A DNA stretch of 64,000 bases from UBA937 sp031549725 (GTDB lineage Bacteria; Spirochaetota; Spirochaetia; Treponematales; Breznakiellaceae): positions 1 to 64,000 of the forward strand of contig JAVBPH010000027.1 of the NCBI GenBank assembly GCA_031549725.1, in the 5' to 3' direction. The position numbers and the translations under genes were made by a program. Shown in pieces: positions 26,792 through 35,226 of the stretch (position 1 is its first letter; every line of letters begins with the position of its first letter). Below the pieces are notes generated by a model. The model saw only the letters and a program-made list of their open reading frames with translations, searched no databases and was not told the DNA's origin.

Positions 26792-28096
26792 TTATCTTCC
26801 CCGCAAAAGCTGTTCCACATGGACAGCCACTTCCAGGGGCGAAGCCTTTCCGTCGGCAATAAGCTGAATGCCGTTATTAAGGGCTTCATTCGGAGCCCCC
26901 GCAAGAAATGAATCAATCACATCGGAAACATAGGTGTTCCTGCTGAGTTCCAGTTTTTGACCCACATATGAAGGCATATCATTGGGGATAACAAAATCTT
27001 TCAGGATAGGTCCGGTGATCTCACCGTTCCTTAATCTTAATTCAACTTCCTTGGTGCTGTTAAAATATGCAATAAAGGAAAGAGCGGCCTGTTTCACCGC
27101 GGTTTTTTTTGCTCCGTCCCTGGTCAGCCCATACCCCACGGACATGGCGGCAGCCCCGTAATTATGGGTTCCGCCTTTCTGTTTGGGAAAATCCGGCCAG
27201 TTCATCAGCACCATGTGTTCCCGGACTGCGGGATTGGTAATCTGGCTGGTTACCCATTGCCCCTGGGTCATGAAAAGAGCTTTTTCATTATTAAAATTAG
27301 CAATATTTTCATCGTTGGTTATGGACAGAACATTGGCCGGCAGAACCCCGTCGACCACCATCCTGCGGATCCACTCAAGGGCGTCAAGAAACTCCTGGTC
27401 GGTAAAATAATGCAGCCCATCCAGGGATTCCGAAACCCACCGGTGATTCCCGGAGGTTCTGCCGATAAGCATGGACACAATACAGGTTCCCCATGCCCAG
27501 GCATCGGCGCCGTCAAAGGAAACCACATCCAGCCCTGCAGCCTTTGCCGCGGGAACCATGGCTACCAGATCTTCATAACGTCTTGGGGCGGAAAACCCCA
27601 GGGACCTGACCAATTCTTCGTTCATAAAAAATACTGAACATAAATTGGAAATGCTCATAGGTATGTAGTATGCTTCACCTTTGTTTCCCATGGCGGGAAT
27701 TAAATTAATATCGTAAAGGTCTCTGTCAATATCATTCTGATGATCGTAATACTGGTCCGATGCTTTCCAGATAGCTCCCCACCGGGCATCACCTCCGATA
27801 TAGGACATGTCCGGCACGTTACCCAGGGCAATCCGTTCGGTAATCCGGTTGTGGAAGGCTTCATCATAGAGCAGTTCATACTGGATATCTATATCAGGAT
27901 TAAGTTCTTCAAATTCTTCGACCAGGCGGATCCAGGCAAGCCCCTCGGTATTGTCCGGCTCGCCATAGGCAACGGCGGTAACCACAATCCGTCCGCCCAC
28001 ATTGATAGGCTCTTTTACCAGGGCATTGTAGGAAAATAAAAAGATGCCCATTAAAAGGGGGATGGAAAAAATAAAGGGCAGAATACATTTCTTCAT
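26792..28096 (-). CDS. Extracellular solute-binding protein, family 1
   Basis: 434 aa. An N-terminal hydrophobic signal segment precedes a fold typical of sugar-binding ABC components: VAYGEPDNTEGLAWIRLVEE, FEELNPDIDIQYELLYDEAF and KALFMTQGQWVTSQI. No permease or ATPase gene is beside it. Its start overlaps the histidine kinase stop (ATGA), so it is made with the kinase and a CheY-like regulator. That suggests a role in sensing rather than transport, which is inference. Confidence 0.82.
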   Translation of the reverse strand: MKKCILPFIFSIPLLMGIFLFSYNALVKEPINVGGRIVVTAVAYGEPDNTEGLAWIRLVEEFEELNPDIDIQYELLYDEAFHNRITERIALGNVPDMSYIGGDARWGAIWKASDQYYDHQNDIDRDLYDINLIPAMGNKGEAYYIPMSISNLCSVFFMNEELVRSLGFSAPRRYEDLVAMVPAAKAAGLDVVSFDGADAWAWGTCIVSMLIGRTSGNHRWVSESLDGLHYFTDQEFLDALEWIRRMVVDGVLPANVLSITNDENIANFNNEKALFMTQGQWVTSQITNPAVREHMVLMNWPDFPKQKGGTHNYGAAAMSVGYGLTRDGAKKTAVKQAALSFIAYFNSTKEVELRLRNGEITGPILKDFVIPNDMPSYVGQKLELSRNTYVSDVIDSFLAGAPNEALNNGIQLIADGKASPLEVAVHVEQLLRGR

Positions 28097-30288
28097 ATCT
28101 CAAGATCCTTTTGTGTACCGGAGATTTCATCCTTACCATGAAGCGGGAATATCATTGAAAATGATGCACCCTTCCCGGGATCATTCCTGATCTTCATTTC
28201 CCCGTGATATTTTTTTAACAGGTCCGACACTGCAGAAAGACCAACACCCCTGCCGGAAACCAATGAAACCTGGTTTTTGGAACTATATCCGGATTTGAAA
28301 AGATACTCGTACAAACTGTTTTCCGGAATGGACTGAAGCGTATCATCTCCGGACCGGTTCTCCGGGATTATCTTTTTCCTGAGGGTTTCCGTATCAATCC
28401 CCGTGCCGTCATCGGCAACGGTAACAATTACATTATTTCCCTCTGTGTAAAGAGAAACCGAAACAGTACCGGTCTCGTCCTTATGGTGCAGTTTCCGTTC
28501 TGAAGGATTTTCTATTCCATGGTCAAGACTGTTGTTTACCAGATGAACCAGGGATGGTTTTATTTCTCCCAAAAACGGGATACTTTCAGGAGATTCTATC
28601 CGGAAGGTGAAATGCAGCCGTATCTTCTTGCCAAGGAGTTTGGAAGTTTGATTAACGGTTTTTTCCAGAAAGCTTTGGAACCGGTTCGCCGGGTCCTGGT
28701 CCTCCAGGTTTTTTTGTTTCGCCTTTTCCAGGAACCCCGCAAGCCTGCTCTGAAGATCCCTGATTCTGGAAAATTGTCCCAGAACCAAAGTAAGTTTTTC
28801 TATAAACAAATCAGGATTATTTTTTGATGCCGGATCTTCATCCCCTGGCTGGGAATTCATTCCGGTATACCGCTGCCAGGCCGTTTCAGCTTCATGGATA
28901 CCGGATGACACAAATAAAAATCCAAAGGTACCGCTGAGCCCCTTCAGGGAATGGAGACTGCGCAGGATCTGCCCGGAGGCTTCCGGCTGGCCGGAAAAAT
29001 CATTTGTCTTCACAGCCCGGATAATCCCGGAGAGGGTGTCCTCCGCTTCGCCAATAAAATCCGCCAATTCCGCAGGATCATTTTCCAGGAGCCGGGAAAT
29101 AATTTCAATATCCTGCTCATGATGCTCCGCATCCCGGTCAACCCTTTCCTGGAGTTCAACCTTTTCCGTTATATCCGAAACCAGCACTATAATATTTGGT
29201 TCACCCCCGGCATCCCGGATTTGCTTAAACGATGCGGAAAGATATTTCTCTTCATATCCTGAAGGATCCCTTTTGGAAGGCAACCGGACCCTGGCGGAAC
29301 CAAGGGGATTTATATCGTTAAACATGGCCATATCGCTGTACCGGTTTTTCAGCAGGAGATTAAGGAATGAATCCAGTTCAGCCGTTTTCTTTTCATCCCC
29401 GTCAGGATAGAACAGCAGTGAAACCGGCCGGCCCTCTATATCCGGGGTACCGAAAATTTCCCGGGCAGATTCGGAATACAGTTTCCCCGCATGCAGATCC
29501 TGGTCAATAATCAGAAGTCCCTCATCAAGATTGTCCAGGTATTTTTTATTTTCATAATTGACCCGTTCGATCAGTTCATTTGCCCGCTTCAGTTCCTGGC
29601 TTTCCAGCTCAGTGGAAACGGCTTCCCGGAGGAACCGGAGCTGGTTCAAAACCTGGAACAGGGTAACCGCCGTAAACATACCCAGAAAAACCACCCGGAG
29701 AATAATTTCCGTGATGGATACATCCAGGAGATAGAGCGCCCTCTGTCCCATGACCGAAGAAGAAAAAACCAGACCATTTACCTGATTACCCTGGATAATA
29801 AAAACCGAATACAAAATCATCGAAAGGAATCCGCTGCCGACTACCAGTTTCGGATCTATCCTGATGGCGGCAAACACAATCACAATATAATAAAGATAAT
29901 TCCGGGCAGACATGTACACCTTGGCATAATCATTATAGTTGCCGAGTTTATACACATAGATGAGCCCCGTGACGGTAATAATATCCAGGATCTGATTAAA
30001 ATATTTTACCGACGGGGTATATTTATTTCTGATGATTACCACATAATAACTTAACACCGACTGAAGGGATGCCACGGACAGGAATGCCAGGGTAACTTTA
30101 ACGGTTATGGAAAATTGTCTGGTCAGATAAAAATAGTCCACCGCCCAGAGTATAAAACCTATTAGTATTGAAAATCCCCGGATAACGGTGAGCTGTTTTT
30201 CCGCCGCCCAGATCCGGTTTTTATATGCCCTGTCATAGGCTTCATTGCTTATTTCAAGATTGTTTTTCATGTAAAAAAGGTTCCACAT
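28093..30288 (-). CDS. Membrane CheA-like hybrid histidine kinase (PAS-HPt-HATPase)
   Basis: 731 aa from the ATG at 30288; an in-frame ATG at 30270 is also possible and neither has a strong ribosome site. Six or so membrane helices occupy roughly residues 30-215, followed by a coiled coil and a PAS domain (NLDEGLLIIDQDLH). An HPt domain carries the phosphorylatable histidine in LHSLKGLSGTFGF. The ATP-binding part reads LVHLVNNSLDHGIENPSER with DDGTGID and GRGVGLSAV, which is the CheA arrangement. No CheW-binding P5 domain follows. It is overlapped by the response regulator upstream and the solute-binding gene downstream. Confidence 0.85.
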   Translation of the reverse strand: MWNLFYMKNNLEISNEAYDRAYKNRIWAAEKQLTVIRGFSILIGFILWAVDYFYLTRQFSITVKVTLAFLSVASLQSVLSYYVVIIRNKYTPSVKYFNQILDIITVTGLIYVYKLGNYNDYAKVYMSARNYLYYIVIVFAAIRIDPKLVVGSGFLSMILYSVFIIQGNQVNGLVFSSSVMGQRALYLLDVSITEIILRVVFLGMFTAVTLFQVLNQLRFLREAVSTELESQELKRANELIERVNYENKKYLDNLDEGLLIIDQDLHAGKLYSESAREIFGTPDIEGRPVSLLFYPDGDEKKTAELDSFLNLLLKNRYSDMAMFNDINPLGSARVRLPSKRDPSGYEEKYLSASFKQIRDAGGEPNIIVLVSDITEKVELQERVDRDAEHHEQDIEIISRLLENDPAELADFIGEAEDTLSGIIRAVKTNDFSGQPEASGQILRSLHSLKGLSGTFGFLFVSSGIHEAETAWQRYTGMNSQPGDEDPASKNNPDLFIEKLTLVLGQFSRIRDLQSRLAGFLEKAKQKNLEDQDPANRFQSFLEKTVNQTSKLLGKKIRLHFTFRIESPESIPFLGEIKPSLVHLVNNSLDHGIENPSERKLHHKDETGTVSVSLYTEGNNVIVTVADDGTGIDTETLRKKIIPENRSGDDTLQSIPENSLYEYLFKSGYSSKNQVSLVSGRGVGLSAVSDLLKKYHGEMKIRNDPGKGASFSMIFPLHGKDEISGTQKDLEI

Positions 30289-30646
30289 AGGGCTTAATCT
30301 TTGCCCAAAGCAGGTCAGGGATAATCGGCTTCAAAACATAATTTGTTACACCGGCTTCTATGGCTTCCATAATATTAGTTCTCCCTCCTTCAGCGGTAAT
30401 CATTACTACGGGAGTATCTTCATATTTTTCCATGCTTCTGATTTTCTGGACCAACTGAAACCCGGTGAGTCCGGGCATACTCCAGTCGATCAGAAACAAT
30501 TTAATCTGATTATCTTCCAGGAGTTCCAGGGCCTCGTTTCCATTGGACGCCTGGATTATGTCTTCAGGTTTAACTCCATGGTCAATAAGGATGCGGACGT
30601 GGAGTTTTCTCATGGAATCTTCATCATCGCAAACCAGGATTTTCAT
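30254..30646 (-). CDS. CheY-like response regulator
   Basis: 130-aa single receiver domain with no output domain. The acidic pocket DDED (residues 7-10), phospho-acceptor Asp54 (LIDWSMPG), the switch threonine in VVMITAEGG and Lys in NYVLKPI are all present. Its 3' end overlaps the kinase start, so it is the likely partner of the CheA-like kinase. Acts presumably by protein contact in the cytoplasm. Confidence 0.93.
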   Translation of the reverse strand: MKILVCDDEDSMRKLHVRILIDHGVKPEDIIQASNGNEALELLEDNQIKLFLIDWSMPGLTGFQLVQKIRSMEKYEDTPVVMITAEGGRTNIMEAIEAGVTNYVLKPIIPDLLWAKIKPYVEPFLHEKQS

Positions 30647-30696
30647 ATATCACCTTCATTTAAAGATACTGATTTTACCAATATATTTTGAATTAT

Positions 30697-30732
30697 GGGA
30701 ACTTCCTAAAAGAAAATCGGATTTTAGAAGCT
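30697..30732. repeat. Family D-like palindrome upstream of the regulator
   Basis: GGGAACTTCCTAAAAGAAA with TCGGATTTTAGAAGCTC forms an imperfect stem. The gap 30647-30891 shows nothing else except AT-rich sequence. Confidence 0.5.
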
Positions 30733-30891
30733 CTTCTATAATAATATTTAGCATATTTTCCCCCAAAATAAAAGGGAGTTTTATCTATAAAAAGGAATCT
30801 CTCAATCGGTATTCAGAGACTTTCCCCGGATTTATTATGTCATCTTTACTATAAATATGATACCATGATTATTAAAAAGCCGGGAGCAATT

Positions 30892-32421
30892 ATGAAAAAG
30901 TTTTTTACCTTTATCTTTCAGCGGGGGATTGTCATCATTTTGATGCTTATCCAGATCGTCCTGCTTATCCTTATGGTTGTAAGATTTAACCGATATTTTG
31001 TTTATTTCTATGCGATCAGTACCGTTATAGGGGTTATCATTTTTTTCTACATCATGAACACCAATTCGAATCCGGCATACAAACTTGCATGGATTATCCC
31101 GCTTATCCTGGTCCCCATTTACGGGGGAATGTTTTTTATTATCTTCGGTGTCAACAGGATCAGTAATAAGAGAAGAGAAAAAATAATGGTGACCCGGGAA
31201 AAACAGAAAAGAGCATTGTATCTGGAAAATCCTCTTAGTCCGGAGGACCTGGAAGATCCCCGGGCGGTAAATCAATGCCGGTATAATGTCAACTGCTGTG
31301 ATTTTCCGCCCTATAAAAACAACCGGGCCGAGTATTTTTCCCTGGGGGAACACATTTTTGAACGGATGAAAGAGGAGCTCCTGAAGGCGGAGCGCTATAT
31401 TTTCATGGAATACTTCATCATTGAAGCGGGGCTGATGTGGAACAGCATCCTGGAAATTCTGAAGGAAAAGGCAGCGGCAGGGGTGGATGTAAGGGTCATC
31501 TACGATGATATGGGATGCTTTTTTACTTTACCCTACAACTATTCCAAAAAACTGGCGGCCCTGGGGATTAAATGTGCCGTATTTAATCCCTTCGTACCGG
31601 TACTGGATTCCCGGTTCAACAACCGGAGCCACCGGAAAATTTGTGTCATTGACGGGCACACAGCTTTTACCGGAGGAATAAATCTGGCGGATGAATATAT
31701 CAATGCGATTGTAAAACATGGCCATTGGAAAGACGGGGGTATCATGTTCAAAGGCGAAGCTGCCTGGGGGTTTACCGTCATGTTCCTGGGAATGTGGGAC
31801 AATATCCGGCCCGAACAAAATGACTTTCTCTTCTACAAACCTTCCGGAGATACCCCGGTACATTATCCGGACCAGGGATACGTCCAGCCCTACGGGGACA
31901 CCCCCGGGGATGATGATCCTGTGGGTGAAATGGTATATATGAACATGATAAACCGGGCGGAAAAATATGTGTATATCACCACCCCGTACCTTATCATTGA
32001 CAATGAACTAAGAACCGCCCTTTCGGTGGCGGCCAGGTCCGGCATTGATGTAAGGATCATCACTCCCCACATTGGGGACAAGTGGTATGTCCATGAAGTA
32101 ACCATTTCCAATTATGCCGTTCTACTGAAGGAAGGGGTCAGGATCTATGAATACACCCCTGGCTTCATCCATGCAAAAACCGCGGTCTCGGATGATCTCT
32201 ACGGGAATGTGGGTACCGTTAATCTGGACTACAGGAGTCTGTACCTTCACTTTGAATGCGGGGCCTATATGTACAACACCCCCGCAATACAACCGCTGAA
32301 AGAGGATTTTCTGAAAACCCTGGGGGAATGCAAAGAAATCATATATGAGGAATTTAAAAAGACCCCCTGGTACAGGAGAACGCTCTGGTCGGTTTTAAAA
32401 CTCTTTGCACCTCTGATGTAA
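30892..32421 (+). CDS. cls: Cardiolipin synthase
   Basis: Joins two phosphatidylglycerol molecules (or similar) at the membrane to make cardiolipin. About 509 aa from the ATG at 30892, chosen for GGGAG six bases upstream. Two to three N-terminal membrane helices precede two phospholipase D motifs: HRKICVIDG in NNRSHRKICVIDGHTAFTGG and HAKTAVSDD in GFIHAKTAVSDDLYGNVGTV. Both HKD triplets are complete. The C-terminal end PWYRRTLWSVLKLFAPLM fits the family. Confidence 0.94.
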   Translation: MKKFFTFIFQRGIVIILMLIQIVLLILMVVRFNRYFVYFYAISTVIGVIIFFYIMNTNSNPAYKLAWIIPLILVPIYGGMFFIIFGVNRISNKRREKIMVTREKQKRALYLENPLSPEDLEDPRAVNQCRYNVNCCDFPPYKNNRAEYFSLGEHIFERMKEELLKAERYIFMEYFIIEAGLMWNSILEILKEKAAAGVDVRVIYDDMGCFFTLPYNYSKKLAALGIKCAVFNPFVPVLDSRFNNRSHRKICVIDGHTAFTGGINLADEYINAIVKHGHWKDGGIMFKGEAAWGFTVMFLGMWDNIRPEQNDFLFYKPSGDTPVHYPDQGYVQPYGDTPGDDDPVGEMVYMNMINRAEKYVYITTPYLIIDNELRTALSVAARSGIDVRIITPHIGDKWYVHEVTISNYAVLLKEGVRIYEYTPGFIHAKTAVSDDLYGNVGTVNLDYRSLYLHFECGAYMYNTPAIQPLKEDFLKTLGECKEIIYEEFKKTPWYRRTLWSVLKLFAPLM

Positions 32422-32422
32422 C

Positions 32423-32865
32423 ATGGGTCCAGGGGAAATTCCGTTAAGGGAAAGGGATATTTACGAACACCGTTTCCCCGAAGATCCGCAGACCGCGGAA
32501 GCCTTCCGTACTTTTATCCGACTTCAAAAAATGCCCTTTCGGGAATTATCCGGCCGGCCATATTACTGGTTCTGCCTCAGAGGTAAGTGTTGGTTTTTCC
32601 CGGGCCTTATGGCTTCACCATAAAAAATGGAAATGCTGGTTCAGCCCCGGGTCATTGTGATCCCGGAGAACCGGTGCATGAAACTTCCCGGAGGGAAATG
32701 CTTGAAGTAACAGGACTGGCGGGCAATCCATCCCTGGGTTATGGAATTTTTGATATGGGAAAACTTTATGTCCTAACCTGGGATACTATTCCTGAACACT
32801 GGCAATATGATATCCGATATCTTTTCCTTGCAGATCCGGGCGCAGAGAAGCTGAGCCCCGAATCC
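32423..32865 (+). pseudogene. Broken Nudix hydrolase gene
   Basis: Two frames carry one Nudix protein. The first (32423 to about 32600) gives an N-terminal MGPGEIPLRERDIYEHRFPE segment; a frame change near 32590 then continues as GFTIKNGNAGSAPG and the Nudix box GHCDPGEPVHETSRREMLEV, where the second conserved Glu is Val. The reading runs to about LADPGAEKLSPE (near 32865), where it meets the antisense ferredoxin remnant. So it is frameshifted, has lost a metal-binding residue and appears truncated. It follows cls with a one-base gap. Confidence 0.65.
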
Positions 32866-33000
32866 AATACACCGGTCAACAACAATATCAACCTTATCAC
32901 CGGAACCGTCGATACAAGTCTTCACAGGATACACATTTATACAGGCATGACAATTATTACACTTGTCCTGGTCCACCTTTACTAATGATGCTTTTGACAT
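32850..33000 (-). pseudogene. Truncated ferredoxin-domain gene fragment
   Basis: Start codon at 33000 with a good ribosome site (TTGGAG six bases upstream). The N-terminus MSKASLVKVDQDKCNNCHAC is a clear 4Fe-4S ferredoxin motif of the kind found at the front of larger iron-only hydrogenase-like proteins, but the third cysteine position is Tyr (INVYPVK) and the second set reads CIGFGAQ, with Cys positions lost. After about 50 codons the frame continues into antisense Nudix sequence to a stop at 32773, so only a 5' remnant is present. Confidence 0.6.
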
Positions 33001-33146
33001 AAAAACTCCAATAATTTGTTATTAATAAATAAGGATATAAAAGGACCGTAAATATGATAAATGTAATAATTTATAAAGGCAAAATTAGAAAAGAAAATCC
33101 CGGGGTAAAATTTTTTCACCTAACAATAAATAATGTATAAATTATA

Positions 33147-33288
33147 GAGCCTTTTTCAAAACTCGGTTAGTTTTGAAAAAGGCTTTTGCAGAAAGAATGC
33201 TATTTCCTTACCCATAAATAAAATAGTATTCTTTCTGCACGTACATCTAAGGTTGCTTGTTCAAAATTTGACATTTTGAACAAGCCTC
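33147..33288 (+). repeat. Family A element with TATA target duplication
   Basis: 142 bp, ends GAGCCTTTTTCAAAA and GAACAAGCCTC. Flanked by TATA at 33143-33146 and 33289-33292. Three hairpins: terminal CAAAACTCGGTTAGTTTTG, central TGCAGAAAGAATGC...ATTCTTTCTGCA, terminal TTCAAAATTTGACATTTTGAA. Lies in the 33001-33397 gap, which holds no gene. Confidence 0.88.
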
Positions 33289-33397
33289 TATAGATATAAT
33301 GATAAATTTTTCTTTTGTTCTACTGGCATAAACACCGGATGAATGCAAACCCACATCGCATCTAATAATTTTCAAGCATCAGATGTATAATATAGCC

Positions 33398-33868
33398 ATG
33401 GGTAAGATACATTATATAAAAGGCGATGCGACCCGGCCAATCGGAGAGGGCAATAAAATTATCGCCCACATCTGTAATGATATCGGCGGATGGGGTGCGG
33501 GTTTTGTTCTGGCCATTTCAAAAAGATGGAAAGAACCCGAAAGGAAATACCGGGAATGGTTTCACAGCGGCGGAAATTTTTCCCTGGGCCGCATACAAAT
33601 TGTCCAGGTGGAGGATACGGTCTCTGTAGCAAACATGATAGCCCAGACGGGAATCTCCCCAAGCCGGGGCGTTCCGCCCGTCCGTTACGATGCGGTAAGA
33701 ACCTGCTTAGATAATCTTGCCAAAACCGCTGCGGAAATGAATGCCCAAATCCATATGCCCAGGATTGGCTGCGGTCTGGCCGGAGGCAGCTGGGATAAGA
33801 TTGAACCTATTATACAGGAGACACTCATTACCCGGAACATTGATGTATTTGTGTATGATTTGAATTGA
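33398..33868 (+). CDS. Macro-domain protein
   Basis: About 157 aa, one macro domain predicted to bind ADP-ribose or its derivatives. Landmarks: KIHYIKGDATRPIGEGNKII, the glycine loop ICNDIGGWGAGFVLAISKRW, and the second loop HMPRIGCGLAGGSWDKI. The strand-final VFVYDL is typical. The subgroup resembles ADP-ribose-1''-phosphatase or de-ADP-ribosylating proteins of TARG1/Poa1 type; substrate is not decidable here. Start at 33398 gives the domain's normal N-terminus; the ribosome site is weak. It converges with the nuclease gene. Confidence 0.85.
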   Translation: MGKIHYIKGDATRPIGEGNKIIAHICNDIGGWGAGFVLAISKRWKEPERKYREWFHSGGNFSLGRIQIVQVEDTVSVANMIAQTGISPSRGVPPVRYDAVRTCLDNLAKTAAEMNAQIHMPRIGCGLAGGSWDKIEPIIQETLITRNIDVFVYDLN

Positions 33869-33873
33869 GAAAA

Positions 33874-34755
33874 TTATTTTTTTCCAGATACCTGCCATTC
33901 ACCAAGACTTCCCTTAACACTTTCCACTGATTCCTGGTCAGGCCCCAGGGCGGTCAGAAAATCCAGACCTGTGAGTGCTTCAATTCTGTCAATGGTGGTA
34001 ATATACTCAACTAAATTCTGTTTTTCCTTGGGAAGGATATTGGGAATAACAAAAGCCAGGGGGTTTACTTTTAAAACAGGATCTTCCCGGATAATAATTT
34101 TAAAAAGGGCATCCGGTACGGCGACTTTTTTCTCCGTTCCCTGCCCCAGCCAAAGGGCGGGGCTTTTGGAAAAAAATACCGGGCCGCAGATAACCCAAAC
34201 CCGGCCGTAGGTATCCGCCCACTGGTTGCAGAGGGACTCCAGGTCCTTCCACATCCCGTTGTTCTGCCACTGCAGTTGGGGTACAGCATTAAGGAGGGTA
34301 TGGGTATTGTATGCGGCTTCTTTGCTGATCCGTTCCGCGGTGTCCTTAGGACACATATGCCCCCGGACAAAACGGTAATCGGTTTTTACTTCCGGAAGAT
34401 CCATGGTTCCCGCCACATGATAGGATTCATCCCCCGGTGCAATTCCTCTTAACTGCAGGTCCTTGTCGGTCATCCAATTAGGTCTGGTCTTCAGGGGATC
34501 CTCTTTTACGAGCCGTTTTATTTCAAAGGATACCCATTCAGGAATACCCCAGAGATCGGGAATCCCGTCACCGTCGTCATCATCCTCCCCGTCAAAACTG
34601 AGGGTAAACGCGGCAAATTCAAAGGGTATATCCCGGGGCAGGGTAACCCATTTATCATGCTCGAAGGAAGGGTCTTTTATTTCAGGCGCATAGGATTGCC
34701 CATATGCAAAACTAAAAACAAAACCAACCAGCAGAACCAGGAAGAAATTTTTCAT
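33874..34755 (-). CDS. Secreted DNA/RNA non-specific endonuclease
   Basis: 293 aa with a signal peptide (cut after SFAYG). The catalytic region is FVRGHMCPKDTAER, where the family usually has DRGH; the histidine is present but the preceding Asp is Val. The metal-binding asparagine lies in NTHTLLNAVPQLQWQNNGMW followed by LESLCNQWA. An N-terminal acidic stretch DGEDDDDGDGIPDLWGIP resembles a calcium-binding loop. Probably periplasmic or secreted. Confidence 0.8.
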   Translation of the reverse strand: MKNFFLVLLVGFVFSFAYGQSYAPEIKDPSFEHDKWVTLPRDIPFEFAAFTLSFDGEDDDDGDGIPDLWGIPEWVSFEIKRLVKEDPLKTRPNWMTDKDLQLRGIAPGDESYHVAGTMDLPEVKTDYRFVRGHMCPKDTAERISKEAAYNTHTLLNAVPQLQWQNNGMWKDLESLCNQWADTYGRVWVICGPVFFSKSPALWLGQGTEKKVAVPDALFKIIIREDPVLKVNPLAFVIPNILPKEKQNLVEYITTIDRIEALTGLDFLTALGPDQESVESVKGSLGEWQVSGKK

Positions 34756-34805
34756 AGAATCGATTATAAGTGAAAAGGAAATTAAGAACTACCTGAAGAG
34801 TTATA

Positions 34806-34847
34806 ATTGCCAGGTCCCCAGGAAAATGAACCTGGCAATCGTTTTTT
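34806..34847 (+). terminator. Rho-independent terminator, plus strand
   Basis: ATTGCCAGGT and ACCTGGCAAT form a 10-bp perfect stem followed by C and GTTTTTT. No plus-strand gene ends directly before it; it could stop read-through from the macro-domain gene, which would run antisense to the nuclease gene. Confidence 0.65.
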
Positions 34848-35165
34848 ACATGATTTTTTTTACATAATAAACACGGGAAATCTGTGTTTACCCCAATATC
34901 CGGGTTTCCTGTCCCGGCCGACTTACTTTTGAGTGAATACGCTGTTAAAGGCAATGATAGATCCCTGCAATTTGATTTTTTTACATACCCGCTGCTTTTA
35001 CCCATTCATACCCGGATCCTCATTTCGCAGAGGTTCCTATATAACTGGGTGCACTAAATCCCGGGATTACTCCCGCCAAAATCAACATCGCCGTGGTCTA
35101 ACCCAAGGCATTGGCTCACCTATTTTTATTATAATGTAAAGGACAATATGATTTCCATGTTTTTA

Positions 35166-35211
35166 GAAAAAAATATATAAATACAAATGGCCAGGATACT
35201 TCCATGGCCTG
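35166..35211 (-). terminator. nagA terminator
   Basis: On the minus strand GGCCA and TGGCC (35209-35205 and 35193-35189) form the stem core, followed by a T-rich run ending in seven T. Located just after nagA. The remaining 34848-35165 region shows no gene. Confidence 0.65.
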
Positions 35212-35226
35212 GAATACCTATTTATA

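Noticed and set aside
34990..35130. Possible tRNA or riboswitch in a GC-rich block
   Set aside because: No cloverleaf, T-arm or known riboswitch core could be drawn on either strand.
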